From Acinetobacter lwoffii (GTDB taxonomy: Bacteria; Pseudomonadota; Gammaproteobacteria; Pseudomonadales; Moraxellaceae): a stretch of DNA of 64,000 nt. Positions 8,162-18,352 of this stretch are shown one piece after another (within the stretch, counting starts at the first letter, position 1; each line of letters starts with the position of its first letter). The DNA is taken from contig NZ_CP072549.1 of the NCBI RefSeq assembly GCF_019343495.1, positions 1,550,001-1,614,000 of the forward strand, in the 5' to 3' direction. The translations under genes and the position numbers were made by a program. Below the pieces are notes generated by a model, which did not search any database, was not told the origin of the DNA, and saw only the letters and a program-made list of their open reading frames with translations.

Positions 8162-9898
8162 TCAGGCACTTTGTGGGATCCCTTGCGGAATAGCACCGAG
8201 TAAACGCTTGGTATATTCATGCTGTGGCGATTGATACAGTTCATCTGAATTGGCGATTTCTACCAACTCCCCATGATTCATCACCATGATCTGATCAGAA
8301 ATATATTTCACTACCGATAAATCATGCGAAATAAAGATATAGCTCAGACCAAATTCATCCTGTAAGTCTTGCAGTAAATTCAGCACTTGCGCCTGTACTG
8401 ATACATCCAGCGCCGAGACCGATTCATCACAGATTAAAATCTCAGGTTTTAAAGTCAGACAACGTGCAATTGCAATCCGCTGACGCTGACCACCAGAAAA
8501 CTCATGCGGATAACGATAAAAAGCCTGTGCAGGCAAGCTGACCCTCTCCAACAAGTCTAAAGCCATTTGTTTGCGTTCGGCATCATCCTGACCAATCTTG
8601 TGAATCTGCATCGGTTCCATCAGGATTTGTCCAACAGTAAAACGTGGATTCAGCGAAGCATAGGGATTCTGAAAAATGATCTGGATTTTACGTTGATACT
8701 GGGTAAATTCCTTTTCCGACATATCCAGAATATCCCGCCCCTGAAACAGTGCCTTACCACCTGTAGCCTGTTGCAGACGCATCAGTAATAAACCGATGGT
8801 GGTTTTACCCGAACCGGACTCCCCGACCAGCCCCAAGGTTTTTCCTTTGGCCAGCTGGAAAGAAACTCCTTTTACTGCCTGAAATTCATCTTTGCCAAAC
8901 AGTCCTTTACGACTATAAAAAGATTTCTTCAGATCCCGTACATCCAGAATAATTTCCTCTCCACCCTTTAGCCCACGTGAACGTTGCGGAAGCTGAGTAT
9001 TCAGACGGATATCTTCCAGCCAGGTTGAACCATCCTGTTTCATAAAATCGCTGATCATCGGCAAACGTAACGGACGTTGCGAGAGTTGCGGGCGGCAGTG
9101 CAACAAGGCTTTGGTATACATGTCCTGAGGCCGGTCCAGCACCTCCCGAACCGGACCCTGTTCACGGATTTCCCCATGGCGCATCACAATAACCTGATCG
9201 GCAATTTCACCAACCAATGCCAGATCATGGGTAATAAACAGCATCGACATCTGACGACGCTGACGTAGCGATTCCAGCAAGTCCAGAATCTGCTTTTGAA
9301 TAGTCACATCCAGGGCCGTGGTCGGTTCATCTGCAATCAACAGTTTCGGTTCACAGGCAATAGCCATGGCAATCATGACCCGTTGCTGCTGTCCACCGGA
9401 AAGCTGCCCCGGATAGGCATCAATTTTAGTTTCTGGCGCAGGGATCCCCACTTCTTTGAGGAGCTCCAGGGTACGTTGCCGCGCCTGTTTTTTATTCATG
9501 CCTAAATGTAGTTGCAAGATTTCTGCAATCTGCATGCCTACCGTAAATACCGGATTTAGCGAAGACATTGGCTCCTGAAAAATCATGGCAATGTCTTTGC
9601 CACACATCTTGCGCATTTCACGGGTTTTAAGCTTGAGCAGGTTTTTCCCTTCAAAGATGATCTGGCTATCTTCTGAAATACGTGCGCTTTCTGCCGGAAG
9701 CAGGCCCATAGTGGCGAGGGAAGTGACCGACTTGCCACTTCCCGATTCGCCTACCAGTGCAACTGTGGTATTGGCCGGAATCTCGAAAGAAACCCCTTTT
9801 ACAGTCTCAATATATTCTTTATTTTCACCTTTAAAACTGACTCGCAGATTTTCTACGCGAAGTAGCGCAGGTGCTGTGCTTGGATTGATTTCAGACAT
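8162..9898 (-). CDS. yejF: peptide ABC transporter, fused double ATPase YejF
   Basis: Cytoplasmic ATPase of a YejABEF-type oligopeptide importer. The 578 residues hold two ABC domains in tandem, as in E. coli YejF. The first has Walker A GESGSGKS near residue 51 and signature LSGGQQQR. The second has another GESGSGKT near 350 and signature FSGGQRQR. Both carry the C-terminal oligopeptide/dipeptide-type extension. It is the last gene of the peptide operon, 10 bp after yejE, and ends at the shared terminator with rluB. In E. coli the same type of transporter also admits microcin C-like peptides. Confidence 0.93.
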   Translation of the reverse strand: MSEINPSTAPALLRVENLRVSFKGENKEYIETVKGVSFEIPANTTVALVGESGSGKSVTSLATMGLLPAESARISEDSQIIFEGKNLLKLKTREMRKMCGKDIAMIFQEPMSSLNPVFTVGMQIAEILQLHLGMNKKQARQRTLELLKEVGIPAPETKIDAYPGQLSGGQQQRVMIAMAIACEPKLLIADEPTTALDVTIQKQILDLLESLRQRRQMSMLFITHDLALVGEIADQVIVMRHGEIREQGPVREVLDRPQDMYTKALLHCRPQLSQRPLRLPMISDFMKQDGSTWLEDIRLNTQLPQRSRGLKGGEEIILDVRDLKKSFYSRKGLFGKDEFQAVKGVSFQLAKGKTLGLVGESGSGKTTIGLLLMRLQQATGGKALFQGRDILDMSEKEFTQYQRKIQIIFQNPYASLNPRFTVGQILMEPMQIHKIGQDDAERKQMALDLLERVSLPAQAFYRYPHEFSGGQRQRIAIARCLTLKPEILICDESVSALDVSVQAQVLNLLQDLQDEFGLSYIFISHDLSVVKYISDQIMVMNHGELVEIANSDELYQSPQHEYTKRLLGAIPQGIPQSA

Positions 9899-9908
9899 CG
9901 TTGCGCTC

Positions 9909-11060
9909 CTATTTCAGTTTTGGATCTAATGCATCACGGAGTGCATCGGTAAACATCGAGAAAGCAGTTACCAATACCGCCATGGCGATTGAGGCTGCCG
10001 CCAGTTGCCACCATTTACCCAAAATCAGCTCGCTTTGTGCTTCATTTAGCATACTGCCCCATGACACTACCCCGATAGGCACACCAAAACCAAGGAAGCT
10101 CAAAATGACTTCGGACTTGATAAATGCCACCACCAGAATAGACATCTGTACCAGGGCAATATGGCTGACATTGGGAAAAATATGGACAAACATACGACGC
10201 ATATTACTCACGCCAATCGCCTTGGCAGCCAGCACATATTCACGTGCTGTATGTTTCATATATTCAGCACGAACCAAACGGAAGACCCCGGTCCAGCCAG
10301 TCAGACCTAAAATCAGGATGATTGATAAAATACCTTTCTGCTGTAACACTGCGGCAATGGCCAAAACCAGCAACAGATAGGGAATCGAGGTAAAGATATT
10401 ATAGAACCAGTTTAGGACATCATCGACCCAACCACCAAAGTAACCTGCTATTGCACCCAGTGCAGTCCCAATCAGTACAGCGACAAAGGCTGCAATCAGT
10501 CCAACCAGAATCGAGGTTTCAGCCCCCTTAATGGTTTTCTGTAAAACATCCTGGCCCCATTTATCGGCACCGAAGACCAGACTTTGCTTGAGTTCCCCAC
10601 TTTCATCCATCAGCTGGCCACCGAGTTCCTGATTAATGGCCTTCATGTCTTCTGCCAGCGGATCGACCACTCCATAATAATCGATGCCTGCACCAGCACC
10701 CTGCTCAGCAGCAATTTCAGCATTCAATTCAGCAATGACATCTTTTAAAGGATCAACTGGATTGACTGGTAGAGGTACAGATTCTGCGCCCTGCTCTGTA
10801 TCAGATACAGCCGGAACTGGCGCTGCACTGATAAAACTCGGCGGTGCATAGCTGACCGCCACTTCTTTATTCCAGTCTTTGGCAATTAGGCCGCTCATTG
10901 ACAGTACCAGCAGCAGCAGATAAAACAGCACCACATACAGGGAAAACATGGCAATCCGGTCACGTTTCAAACGGCGCATGGCCAGTTGCCATAATCCTGT
11001 TGAAGCCGATTCAGGTGCTGCTTCAGCCGCTTGTTCTTTTTTAAATATCGCACTCAGCAT
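9909..11060 (-). CDS. yejE: peptide ABC transporter permease YejE (DppC type)
   Basis: Inner-membrane permease of the peptide importer. 383 residues. The first membrane segment is at about 36-57 and the remaining five lie between about 183 and 375, with the permease-ATPase coupling loop EYVLAAKAIGVS in the second half. Between segments 1 and 2 is a periplasmic loop of about 120 residues rich in Pro, Ala and Glu, ending in the usual FGADKWGQDVL motif. This is clearly longer than in ordinary DppC/OppC proteins (about 300 residues in total). It sits between yejB and yejF with 7- and 10-bp gaps. Confidence 0.92.
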   Translation of the reverse strand: MLSAIFKKEQAAEAAPESASTGLWQLAMRRLKRDRIAMFSLYVVLFYLLLLVLSMSGLIAKDWNKEVAVSYAPPSFISAAPVPAVSDTEQGAESVPLPVNPVDPLKDVIAELNAEIAAEQGAGAGIDYYGVVDPLAEDMKAINQELGGQLMDESGELKQSLVFGADKWGQDVLQKTIKGAETSILVGLIAAFVAVLIGTALGAIAGYFGGWVDDVLNWFYNIFTSIPYLLLVLAIAAVLQQKGILSIILILGLTGWTGVFRLVRAEYMKHTAREYVLAAKAIGVSNMRRMFVHIFPNVSHIALVQMSILVVAFIKSEVILSFLGFGVPIGVVSWGSMLNEAQSELILGKWWQLAAASIAMAVLVTAFSMFTDALRDALDPKLK

Positions 11061-11067
11061 AATTCAC

Positions 11068-12006
11068 CTACTTCAACTGTACACGCGGATCGACCCATTT
11101 ATAGATCAGATCGGCAATCAGGTTGAATATCATGGTCGCAGCAGCAACATAGACCGTAATGGCTTTAATCACAGGAAAATCGGAACGTTCTACCGCAATA
11201 ATGACTTCACGGCCAATTCCAGGAATACCAAAAAAACGTTCAATCAGGAAAGCACCGATCAGCAGTGCCGGAAGTCCTGCCATGACATCGGTAATAATCG
11301 GAATCGAGGCATTGCGCAAGACATGCACGCCCATGATACGGTTTTCACCCAGGCCTTTGGCACGCGCAGTACGTACATAGTCCTGATTAACTTCATCCAG
11401 TACGAAACTACGATACAGGCGTAGTGTTGGTGCAATACTTACCACCAACATAATCAGCACAGGTAACAAGGCATATTTGAAAAGATTATCGGCGAAATTA
11501 TCACTCCAGCCCTGTACCGGAAACCAGCTCAATTCATAAGCCAGGAAATACTGGAACACGATGATGTATACCAGAATACTGATCGACATACCGATCGTAC
11601 ACAGCATCATGATCATGCGATCAGTCAAAGAACCACGAACCGAAGCCACCCCCAAAGCCAAAATGATAGAAATAATAGTTTGCAGAATGGTCAGTGGAAT
11701 CAGAATGGTCAGTGAGGGCCCCAAACGGGTGGTGATAATCTGTGCCACCGATTCCCCGGTACTCCAGCTCACCCCATAATCAAAGGTTAAAATCTGCTTG
11801 ATAAAGATCCAGAGTTGTACGTAATACGGTTGATCCACACCCAGTTGCTGACGGATGTTCTCAATCTGTTCCGCATTGGCCATTTTACCGGCCAGAATAT
11901 AGGCAGGGTCTCCACCTACCCAGTTAAACAGCAGGAATATCAGCAAAATCACCCCAAGCATGGTCGGGATCATTTGCCAAAGCCGTCGAATAATATATGC
12001 CAGCAT
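11068..12006 (-). CDS. yejB: peptide ABC transporter permease YejB (DppB type)
   Basis: Second permease of the importer, 312 residues. It has the DppB-family N-terminus MLAYIIRRLWQMIPTMLGV, six predicted membrane segments, and the coupling motif DYVRTARAKGLGENRI in the C-terminal half. It is encoded 12 bp after the M3 peptidase gene and 7 bp before yejE, so it is clearly part of the same transcript. Confidence 0.93.
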   Translation of the reverse strand: MLAYIIRRLWQMIPTMLGVILLIFLLFNWVGGDPAYILAGKMANAEQIENIRQQLGVDQPYYVQLWIFIKQILTFDYGVSWSTGESVAQIITTRLGPSLTILIPLTILQTIISIILALGVASVRGSLTDRMIMMLCTIGMSISILVYIIVFQYFLAYELSWFPVQGWSDNFADNLFKYALLPVLIMLVVSIAPTLRLYRSFVLDEVNQDYVRTARAKGLGENRIMGVHVLRNASIPIITDVMAGLPALLIGAFLIERFFGIPGIGREVIIAVERSDFPVIKAITVYVAAATMIFNLIADLIYKWVDPRVQLK

Positions 12007-12018
12007 CGCTTGCCTTCC

Positions 12019-14031
12019 TTAATTTTTTCCAGAGATTTCATTAAAGAAAGCTTTGCTGTCCGGATCACGACCCAAGAAGTCTTTCACCATTTGCTCGCCA
12101 TGCTTTTGTCCGCCTTGAGCCAGGACCGTATTACGATAATGCGCACCGACTTTCTTGTCCATGAGCTGATCACCAAAGGATGAAAGCATATCCAGGGCAA
12201 TGACTTCAGACCACATATAGCTGTAGTAACCTGCCTGATAGCCGCCCATCAGATGCCCGAACTGTCCCGGGAACTGCTGACCGCTGACATAACCCAAGGC
12301 GGTCTTGCCTTCCATATCCTGCCAGAGTTTTAAAGGCTCAATGTTTTTTGCATCTTTACCATGCAAGGCCATATCATATTGGGCATATAAAGCCTGACGG
12401 GCGTAATGCAGGCCTCGACCGTAATTCTTCACATTCTTTAAGCGCTCGGTCATGGCAGCATCCACCCGAGGACATGCCGGCTCACAGTAATCCGCTACTT
12501 TTGACAAGGTTTCCAGACGGCGTGCCCACTCTTCATACATCTGTGATGGTGCTTCTACAAAGTCACGCTCTACCGAGGTACCAGACTGTTCTGTATAGCG
12601 GGTTTTCGATAGAATCCCGTGCAAGGCATGACCCATTTCATGCACAAAGGTTTCCAGCTCGTTGCTATTCAAGCCCTTACGGTTAAAATTGGTCACCAGT
12701 ACCGATACCGGACGACGCTGATTCAGGGTACTGCCGCCATAAGCTCCCCAGACAGCTGCATGCCCATATTTACCTTCACGCGGGTATTTATCGACATATA
12801 ATCCGCCCAAGAATTCGCCCGTTGCTTTGTCATGTACCGCATAATATTCCACTTCATCATGCCAGGCCTTGACTTTCACCGGCTTGAACTCAATGCCATA
12901 GAGTTCCGAAGAAATAGCGAATAACCATTTTTGCGATGCTTCTGTCGGGAAATAATCCCGCAATTTTTCCTGGTCAACCTTGTATTTGGCCTGACGCAGT
13001 TTTTCACTCCAATAACCCTGATTCCAGCGTGTAATTTCTGCTTTTTCTAGTGGAACTTTTAAAGTTTCAGCCTTGAACTGACGTAATTGTTCTACATCCT
13101 GCTTTTCTAAAGGTGCAACTTTGGCATAAACCTCATCCAGAAAACCGTTCACTGCTTCCGGAGTTTTGGCCATGCGGAATTCAAGCGCAGAATGGGCATA
13201 GCTTTCCTTATCAAAAAGTTGTGCCATTTCATAACGCAGATCAATGGCTTTTTTCATGAATTGCAGGTTTTTTTCGGTCCCGCGACGCGTGTAAGCGGTC
13301 TGGTAACGTTTGCGTGCTTCATCACTTTCTGCCAGCTCCATAAAAGGCTGGTATTCCGGATAATCAAAGCCGAGCAGATAATTGCCCTTTTCATTTTTCT
13401 TTAAATTTGCGATGTAACTTTCTGGCAGGCCTTTCATTTCAGCTGGAGTAAATTCAACTTTTTCAGGGTTATCCCGCACATTTTTGGAAAAATCCTGCCC
13501 CAGTTTGGTACTTTCTTCAATAATTTCTTTCAGTCGTTTCTGTTTTTCTGCACTGAGTTGTACCCCGGTGTTCTCAAACTGTTCCAGAATGTCTTCTAAA
13601 AATTTCTGATCAATCGGATCACTGGCTTTCAGTTTTTTGAACTGTCCATACAGTTTCGGATTCTGATACAGGGTGGTTTGGTATTTGCTGATTTTAAGTT
13701 CACAGTCATCGGCTGCCTGACGCAATGCAGGATCCGGATCGACATTACTGTACAACCCTACTGCCGCACCGAAATCACGGGCTTTGGCATGCAATTCATC
13801 CCATTCAGCCAGATAAGGTCCTGCCTTGACATTATCTTTAATTTTCTTATTTTCAAATATCTGGATATCTTTTTGCATGGAAGCCAGACTGGCATCACAT
13901 AAAGACGGAATTTCTGCAGCCTTGAATAATGGCAGCAGCTGCGCTTGGGTTTCTGCCGCTACACCTTGATATCCCCCCATTATCATTAAACATAAGGTAC
14001 TTAATTTTAAAGACTTTGATTTCATATTCAT
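12019..14031 (-). CDS. secreted M3 family zinc metallopeptidase
   Basis: Oligopeptidase of family M3 (thimet oligopeptidase/Dcp/OpdA relatives), 670 residues. The zinc site HEMGH is at residues 464-468 and the third ligand is probably Glu493 in FVEAPSQ. Unlike cytosolic Dcp and OpdA, it starts with a basic region and hydrophobic core ending in GVAAE at about residue 27, a cleavable signal peptide. It should therefore work in the periplasm. The gene lies inside the operon between two peptide-binding proteins and the permeases, which implies that it trims peptides before or during uptake. Substrate preference cannot be read from sequence. Confidence 0.92.
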   Translation of the reverse strand: MNMKSKSLKLSTLCLMIMGGYQGVAAETQAQLLPLFKAAEIPSLCDASLASMQKDIQIFENKKIKDNVKAGPYLAEWDELHAKARDFGAAVGLYSNVDPDPALRQAADDCELKISKYQTTLYQNPKLYGQFKKLKASDPIDQKFLEDILEQFENTGVQLSAEKQKRLKEIIEESTKLGQDFSKNVRDNPEKVEFTPAEMKGLPESYIANLKKNEKGNYLLGFDYPEYQPFMELAESDEARKRYQTAYTRRGTEKNLQFMKKAIDLRYEMAQLFDKESYAHSALEFRMAKTPEAVNGFLDEVYAKVAPLEKQDVEQLRQFKAETLKVPLEKAEITRWNQGYWSEKLRQAKYKVDQEKLRDYFPTEASQKWLFAISSELYGIEFKPVKVKAWHDEVEYYAVHDKATGEFLGGLYVDKYPREGKYGHAAVWGAYGGSTLNQRRPVSVLVTNFNRKGLNSNELETFVHEMGHALHGILSKTRYTEQSGTSVERDFVEAPSQMYEEWARRLETLSKVADYCEPACPRVDAAMTERLKNVKNYGRGLHYARQALYAQYDMALHGKDAKNIEPLKLWQDMEGKTALGYVSGQQFPGQFGHLMGGYQAGYYSYMWSEVIALDMLSSFGDQLMDKKVGAHYRNTVLAQGGQKHGEQMVKDFLGRDPDSKAFFNEISGKN

Positions 14032-14045
14032 CTCCAGATTTTTTC

Positions 14046-15848
14046 TTACTTTTTCGTATTAATATCGATATACATCCATTCTGAAGACAGAATCGGATGG
14101 GACTTATGTCCAATAATTTGGGGTTGGGTCAAGGCATTACGGTAGGTGCTATAGAGCATCAGGGTCGGCATGTTGACTTCGAGAATCCGGGTCATTTTGC
14201 GATAAAGCAGATCACGCTCCGGACCTGGTGGCATGCTCTGGGTTTGTTCGTACAGACGGTCAAATTCAGGGTGTTTAAAGCAGGAATTATTGGTGACATT
14301 GACATTCTTGCCATAGAACAGCTGCATAAAATTGTCAGCATCTGGATAATCGGCAATCCATGCAGAACTCTTGAACATGGTTTTACATTGCTTTTCCAGC
14401 TTGATGCCTTCAGCGAATGGCATAGCCTTACTGGTCAGCTGAATATGAATACTGTCCAGGGTCTTTTTCCAGAACTCACCCTGTTGCTGGCCCCGACTGG
14501 TATTCCCAGTAATCAGTTCAATCACCAGAGGTTTACCTTCAGGCGTCTTTCGCCAGCCATCTGCACCGATCTTGTAGTTATAGCGGTCGAGCAACATGTT
14601 GGCTGCTTTGACTGAATAGGGAATACTGCTTTTATAGGACGGTGAATAGCCTGCTACTCCTGGGGGAATAGGCATGTGCAGTTTTGCTCCATCTCCCTTA
14701 AGTAATACATTGATCATGTTTTCCACAGAAAATGCCATCGCCATGGCACGACGTAAGGCAATTTTTTCTGGCGCGAAACCACCCACAACCGGGTTTTGCA
14801 TATTCCAGTAATGGTAACTAATGGAGGGCTCTAAAATACGTGACAGCTTCACCCCCTGCTGGGCCAGCTCAGGCTTTAATTTATCGCCATCGAGGGCCTG
14901 TACGACGATATCACCCTCAATTTCGAGCAGGTCCAGTTCATTTTTCTTAAATGCCAGCATCCGGGATTGCGCTTCTTCAATAACACGCACATCAATAGTG
15001 CCGATTTGAGGCATTTTTTTGCCCTGCATGGCTTTTACAATCGCCTGATCTTCTGCACCACTGGCTTTAAAGTCCCAGACAAAACCACGATAAGCCGGAT
15101 TTGGTTTTAAGATAATCCGTGAGCCTGGTGTCCAGCGGCTGAGCACATAAGGACCAGTTCCCACTGGCCTATTCATGACCCAACCCGCCTTGTCTTTATA
15201 TTTTTCAATCACTTCACGAGCTACTGCAGCGGCAGGCCCATGTGCCAGCAACATCGGAAAGTTCTGATCCGGATTATTCAGCTTTAATACCAAGGTATAG
15301 CGGTCTGGGGTCTGAATACCTTCAAACGGATTTTCATAGGCTTTGCCATTCTTTTTGGTTAGGGCCAACCATGCTTCCAGCCCCTTAATTCGGCCATCCA
15401 GCAACCAGCTGTTCGGTGAATGCAGTTTTGGGTCCAGTAGACGTTTTAAGCTATAAGCATAGTCATACGAAGTCAGTTCACGTTTTTTACCGCCGAAAAC
15501 AGGATCATCGGCAAAGTAAATGCCCTTTTTGATTTTGATGGTATAAGTCAGGCCATCCGCACTGACCTGAGGCATATCTACCGCAGTCAATGGCACCAGT
15601 TTCGCTGGGGAAGCCAGATAATCATAGGTATATAAGGTTTCGAAAATCGCCGAGTTAATCTTGGCCGAATAACGGTCATGGATATAACCGGGGTCGAAAC
15701 CGGTTTCAGCCGCGGGAAAGACCGTTTTTAAGACTTTATTTGGATTGGCGGGATTGGCAGCCCATGTGGGTGCAGCACCGGCCATCATTAAACTGGCCAT
15801 TAAGACACCACTGGCCAGCTTTTTTAAAGCGTTTGTATTCACATTCAT
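14046..15848 (-). CDS. dipeptide/oligopeptide-binding periplasmic protein (first paralogue)
   Basis: Extracellular solute-binding protein of family 5 (DppA/OppA/YejA fold), about 600 residues. The N-terminus from the ATG at 15848 is a signal peptide: basic MNVNTNALKK, a hydrophobic stretch, then cleavage near APTWA/A. The frame stays open to a TTG at 15890 that would overlap the preceding gene, but the ATG with a GAGA ribosome site is the better start. It is about the same length as the neighbouring binding protein and shares many segments with it (for example KVL...DPGYIHDRYSAKI and AWIADYPDADNF), so the two are tandem duplicates. Confidence 0.9.
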   Translation of the reverse strand: MNVNTNALKKLASGVLMASLMMAGAAPTWAANPANPNKVLKTVFPAAETGFDPGYIHDRYSAKINSAIFETLYTYDYLASPAKLVPLTAVDMPQVSADGLTYTIKIKKGIYFADDPVFGGKKRELTSYDYAYSLKRLLDPKLHSPNSWLLDGRIKGLEAWLALTKKNGKAYENPFEGIQTPDRYTLVLKLNNPDQNFPMLLAHGPAAAVAREVIEKYKDKAGWVMNRPVGTGPYVLSRWTPGSRIILKPNPAYRGFVWDFKASGAEDQAIVKAMQGKKMPQIGTIDVRVIEEAQSRMLAFKKNELDLLEIEGDIVVQALDGDKLKPELAQQGVKLSRILEPSISYHYWNMQNPVVGGFAPEKIALRRAMAMAFSVENMINVLLKGDGAKLHMPIPPGVAGYSPSYKSSIPYSVKAANMLLDRYNYKIGADGWRKTPEGKPLVIELITGNTSRGQQQGEFWKKTLDSIHIQLTSKAMPFAEGIKLEKQCKTMFKSSAWIADYPDADNFMQLFYGKNVNVTNNSCFKHPEFDRLYEQTQSMPPGPERDLLYRKMTRILEVNMPTLMLYSTYRNALTQPQIIGHKSHPILSSEWMYIDINTKK

Positions 15849-15870
15849 ACTGGTTCTTAATCTTCTCAAG

Positions 15871-17736
15871 TTATTTTTTAACAGGTTCAATATCCAGATA
15901 TTGCCAAACTGCTCTAGTCACCGGATGTGCCTTAAAGCCCTGTACCTGTGGGTGAATCAGCCAGTTACGTACCCGGGTATTGTGCAAAATCCATGGATTA
16001 TCGGCCTCCATCTGGCGGTTCATCTGCTCATAATATGGAGTGCGTTGCTGAGGCGGCAGTTTCATCGCAGTTTGATACAGCGCGTCATAGGCTTTAGAGG
16101 TATAGCAGCTCAGGTTACCTTGCTGGGCATTTGGGCCATACAGCAACTGGGCAAAGTTTTCCCCTTCCGGATAATCTGCAATCCAGGCGCCACCCCACAT
16201 CATATGTTTGCATTGAGTGGCTTCTTTTAAATTGTCGGCAAAGTTACTGACTTTAAATTCAACTTTTACCCCGATTGCATCCAGGTTCTTTTTCCATAGC
16301 TCCGCAGAAATAATGGAAGAGCTTGAGCTAGTCGAGTTCATTTTCAGAACCAATGGTTTGCCATCAGGCAAGGTGCGGTAACCGTCGACTCCTTTCTTGT
16401 AGCCAAAACGATCGAGCAGTTTATTGGCAATCAATGGGTTGTAGGCAATGCTGCTTCTATAATTCGGGTTATATCCGCCCACGCCTTCAGGAAGAATCAT
16501 TTCAGCTTTAACAGCATGGCCCTTATATAGCTGCTGGATGGCTTCTTTCTGGTTATAGGACAAGGCAATGGCACGGCGTAGTGCAATTTTTTCCAGTGAG
16601 TTCCCACCAATCACCGGATCACGCATATTCATGATGGTATAGGTGATTTCCGGTTCTTTATTCAGATAATGCAGGATGCCTTTTTTCTTGTATTCACTTT
16701 TCAGCTGCTTATTTTCCAGTGCCTGTTCAGCGCCGCTTGCAGTCAGTTTGTCATAGTCTAATTGTCCAGATTTTAAAGCCAGCCAGCGTGATTGTTCTTC
16801 TTCAATGATGCTGATCTTGACCTTGCCGATTTGCGGCATCTGCTTGCCTTGCATAGCCTTGACAATCCGTTGATCCCACTCTGAACCATCTCCCTTGAAG
16901 TTCCAGACAAAACCGCGATAATTTGGACTAGCAATTAACTCAATACGGCTACGCGGCACATATTTGTGTAACTGATATGCCCCTGTTCCGACTGGATGCT
17001 GACCTACCCGATCGCCATAATGTTCGATGACTTCGCGTGCAGTACCAGCAAAAGCGACATAGGCCAGAATATATGGAAAATTCAGATCGGAACGGGTCAA
17101 GGTGATTTGTAAAGTATATTTATCTAGTGCTTTTAAACCGGGAATAGGCGCATCGTAGTTGAACTTGCCAGTTTTTTTAGCCTGCTGGATGACCTGATCT
17201 GCCCCAAGGATTTTTCCCTCAATAAAAGAAAAAGACGGAGAATGATTTGTGGGATCCATGATCCTTTGCATGGAGTAGATATAATCACGTGCCACCAGTT
17301 CACGCTTCTTGCCCTGAAATACAGGATCAGGACTAAAATAAATTCCTGGCTTGATTTTAAAGGTATAGACTTTGCCATCCTGTTCAACCTTGGGTAAGGA
17401 TTCGGCGGTATTTGGTACCAGAATTGCCGGCCGCGCCAGATAGTCATAACGCAATAAAGGTTCAAAAATGGCTTCAGCAACGCTACCACTATAAAAATTA
17501 TAGGTTTTGACCATATCAAAACCATCATCAGGCGCTTCGAAAGCCAGGTTTAAAACTTTATCCGGATGTGCAGATGATTTTGCCCAGGAGGCTTGCCCCG
17601 TAGTCATGGCCAAAGCCAAAATTGTCATACTGAAAAATGCTGATTTCAAATTTGTACCTATTCTTGATCTTGAAGTTTTATTACTATAGGAAGTCTTTAA
17701 CACATCATCCCATATTTGCTTCAATGGATGGGTCAA
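15871..17736 (-). CDS. dipeptide/oligopeptide-binding periplasmic protein (second paralogue)
   Basis: Family 5 solute-binding protein and first gene of the peptide operon. A hydrophobic segment around residues 33-48 followed by QASWA/K marks a signal peptide, with an unusually long N-terminal lead if the TTG at 17736 is used. A GTG 33 bp further in is an alternative, so the start is uncertain. Conserved elements include the WIADYPEGENFAQLLYG segment near the C-terminus, as in its downstream paralogue. Two binding proteins for one permease suggest a broader substrate range. It is divergent from the TonB receptor across a 600-bp AT-rich gap. Confidence 0.87.
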   Translation of the reverse strand: MTHPLKQIWDDVLKTSYSNKTSRSRIGTNLKSAFFSMTILALAMTTGQASWAKSSAHPDKVLNLAFEAPDDGFDMVKTYNFYSGSVAEAIFEPLLRYDYLARPAILVPNTAESLPKVEQDGKVYTFKIKPGIYFSPDPVFQGKKRELVARDYIYSMQRIMDPTNHSPSFSFIEGKILGADQVIQQAKKTGKFNYDAPIPGLKALDKYTLQITLTRSDLNFPYILAYVAFAGTAREVIEHYGDRVGQHPVGTGAYQLHKYVPRSRIELIASPNYRGFVWNFKGDGSEWDQRIVKAMQGKQMPQIGKVKISIIEEEQSRWLALKSGQLDYDKLTASGAEQALENKQLKSEYKKKGILHYLNKEPEITYTIMNMRDPVIGGNSLEKIALRRAIALSYNQKEAIQQLYKGHAVKAEMILPEGVGGYNPNYRSSIAYNPLIANKLLDRFGYKKGVDGYRTLPDGKPLVLKMNSTSSSSSIISAELWKKNLDAIGVKVEFKVSNFADNLKEATQCKHMMWGGAWIADYPEGENFAQLLYGPNAQQGNLSCYTSKAYDALYQTAMKLPPQQRTPYYEQMNRQMEADNPWILHNTRVRNWLIHPQVQGFKAHPVTRAVWQYLDIEPVKK

Positions 17737-18340
17737 AGCTGGACAGATGGAATAAACTGAACAAAGCGAATTTCATGCCATCCTCGAAAAATAACGATTT
17801 TTTCCTGTTATTAACTCAAAAAAGCTTATTTTTATTAATCATTTAAAACATTATCAATAACATAATATTTTCCATGAATCATTAATTTAATATTTATTCT
17901 TAAAATCTAGTCCCAAGCCTAGTCTGCACAAAAATAAACCAGACCTGTTTCATATTATTGCATCCTCCCACTACTTCAACCCAAGAAAATACATACATAA
18001 GCAAATGAAATATATAATTATTATCTTATTAAATTATTGTATATTTTATGTAAAAATCATGCACCATGATTAAACTTTATTCAATTTATCTTTCAGTTTT
18101 AGATTCCTTTCTTATTCATTAAATATTTATTTTTTACTTTCTCATGGTTTCCTATAGAGACTTTCTTCAGATTTTAAACCCCACTCTCTTAATTTTTCTT
18201 CATCAAAACTTAGTAAACCTCCCAAAAAACTAAATTAAATATAATTTTTTCAATCACTTAATATTTTTTAAAATTAATAATTTATAAGTTGGCATTCGCT
18301 TTGCTTAAGTCCTCCCAGCACTACTTCACATAACAAAAGG
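17737..18340. promoter_or_regulatory. AT-rich divergent control region, peptide operon / TonB receptor
   Basis: About 600 bp, strikingly AT-rich from about 17810 to 18300, with no gene. It must hold the promoters of both divergent units. Operator-like symmetries seen are AATCATG-CAC-CATGATT at 18055-18071 (perfect 7-bp arms) and ATGAATCAT at 17874-17882. A near-direct repeat, CCTCCCACTACTTCA at 17964-17978 and CCTCCCAGCACTACTTCA at 18311-18328, lies before each end of the AT-rich tract; the second is just upstream of the receptor ribosome site. No convincing Fur box was found. Confidence 0.55.
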
Positions 18341-18352
18341 GTGAAAATTACG

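Noticed and set aside
18005..18050. Possible Fur box in the AT-rich region before the TonB receptor
   Set aside because: Stretches such as ATAATTATTATCTTATTA match only through AT content; no proper 19-bp Fur palindrome was found.
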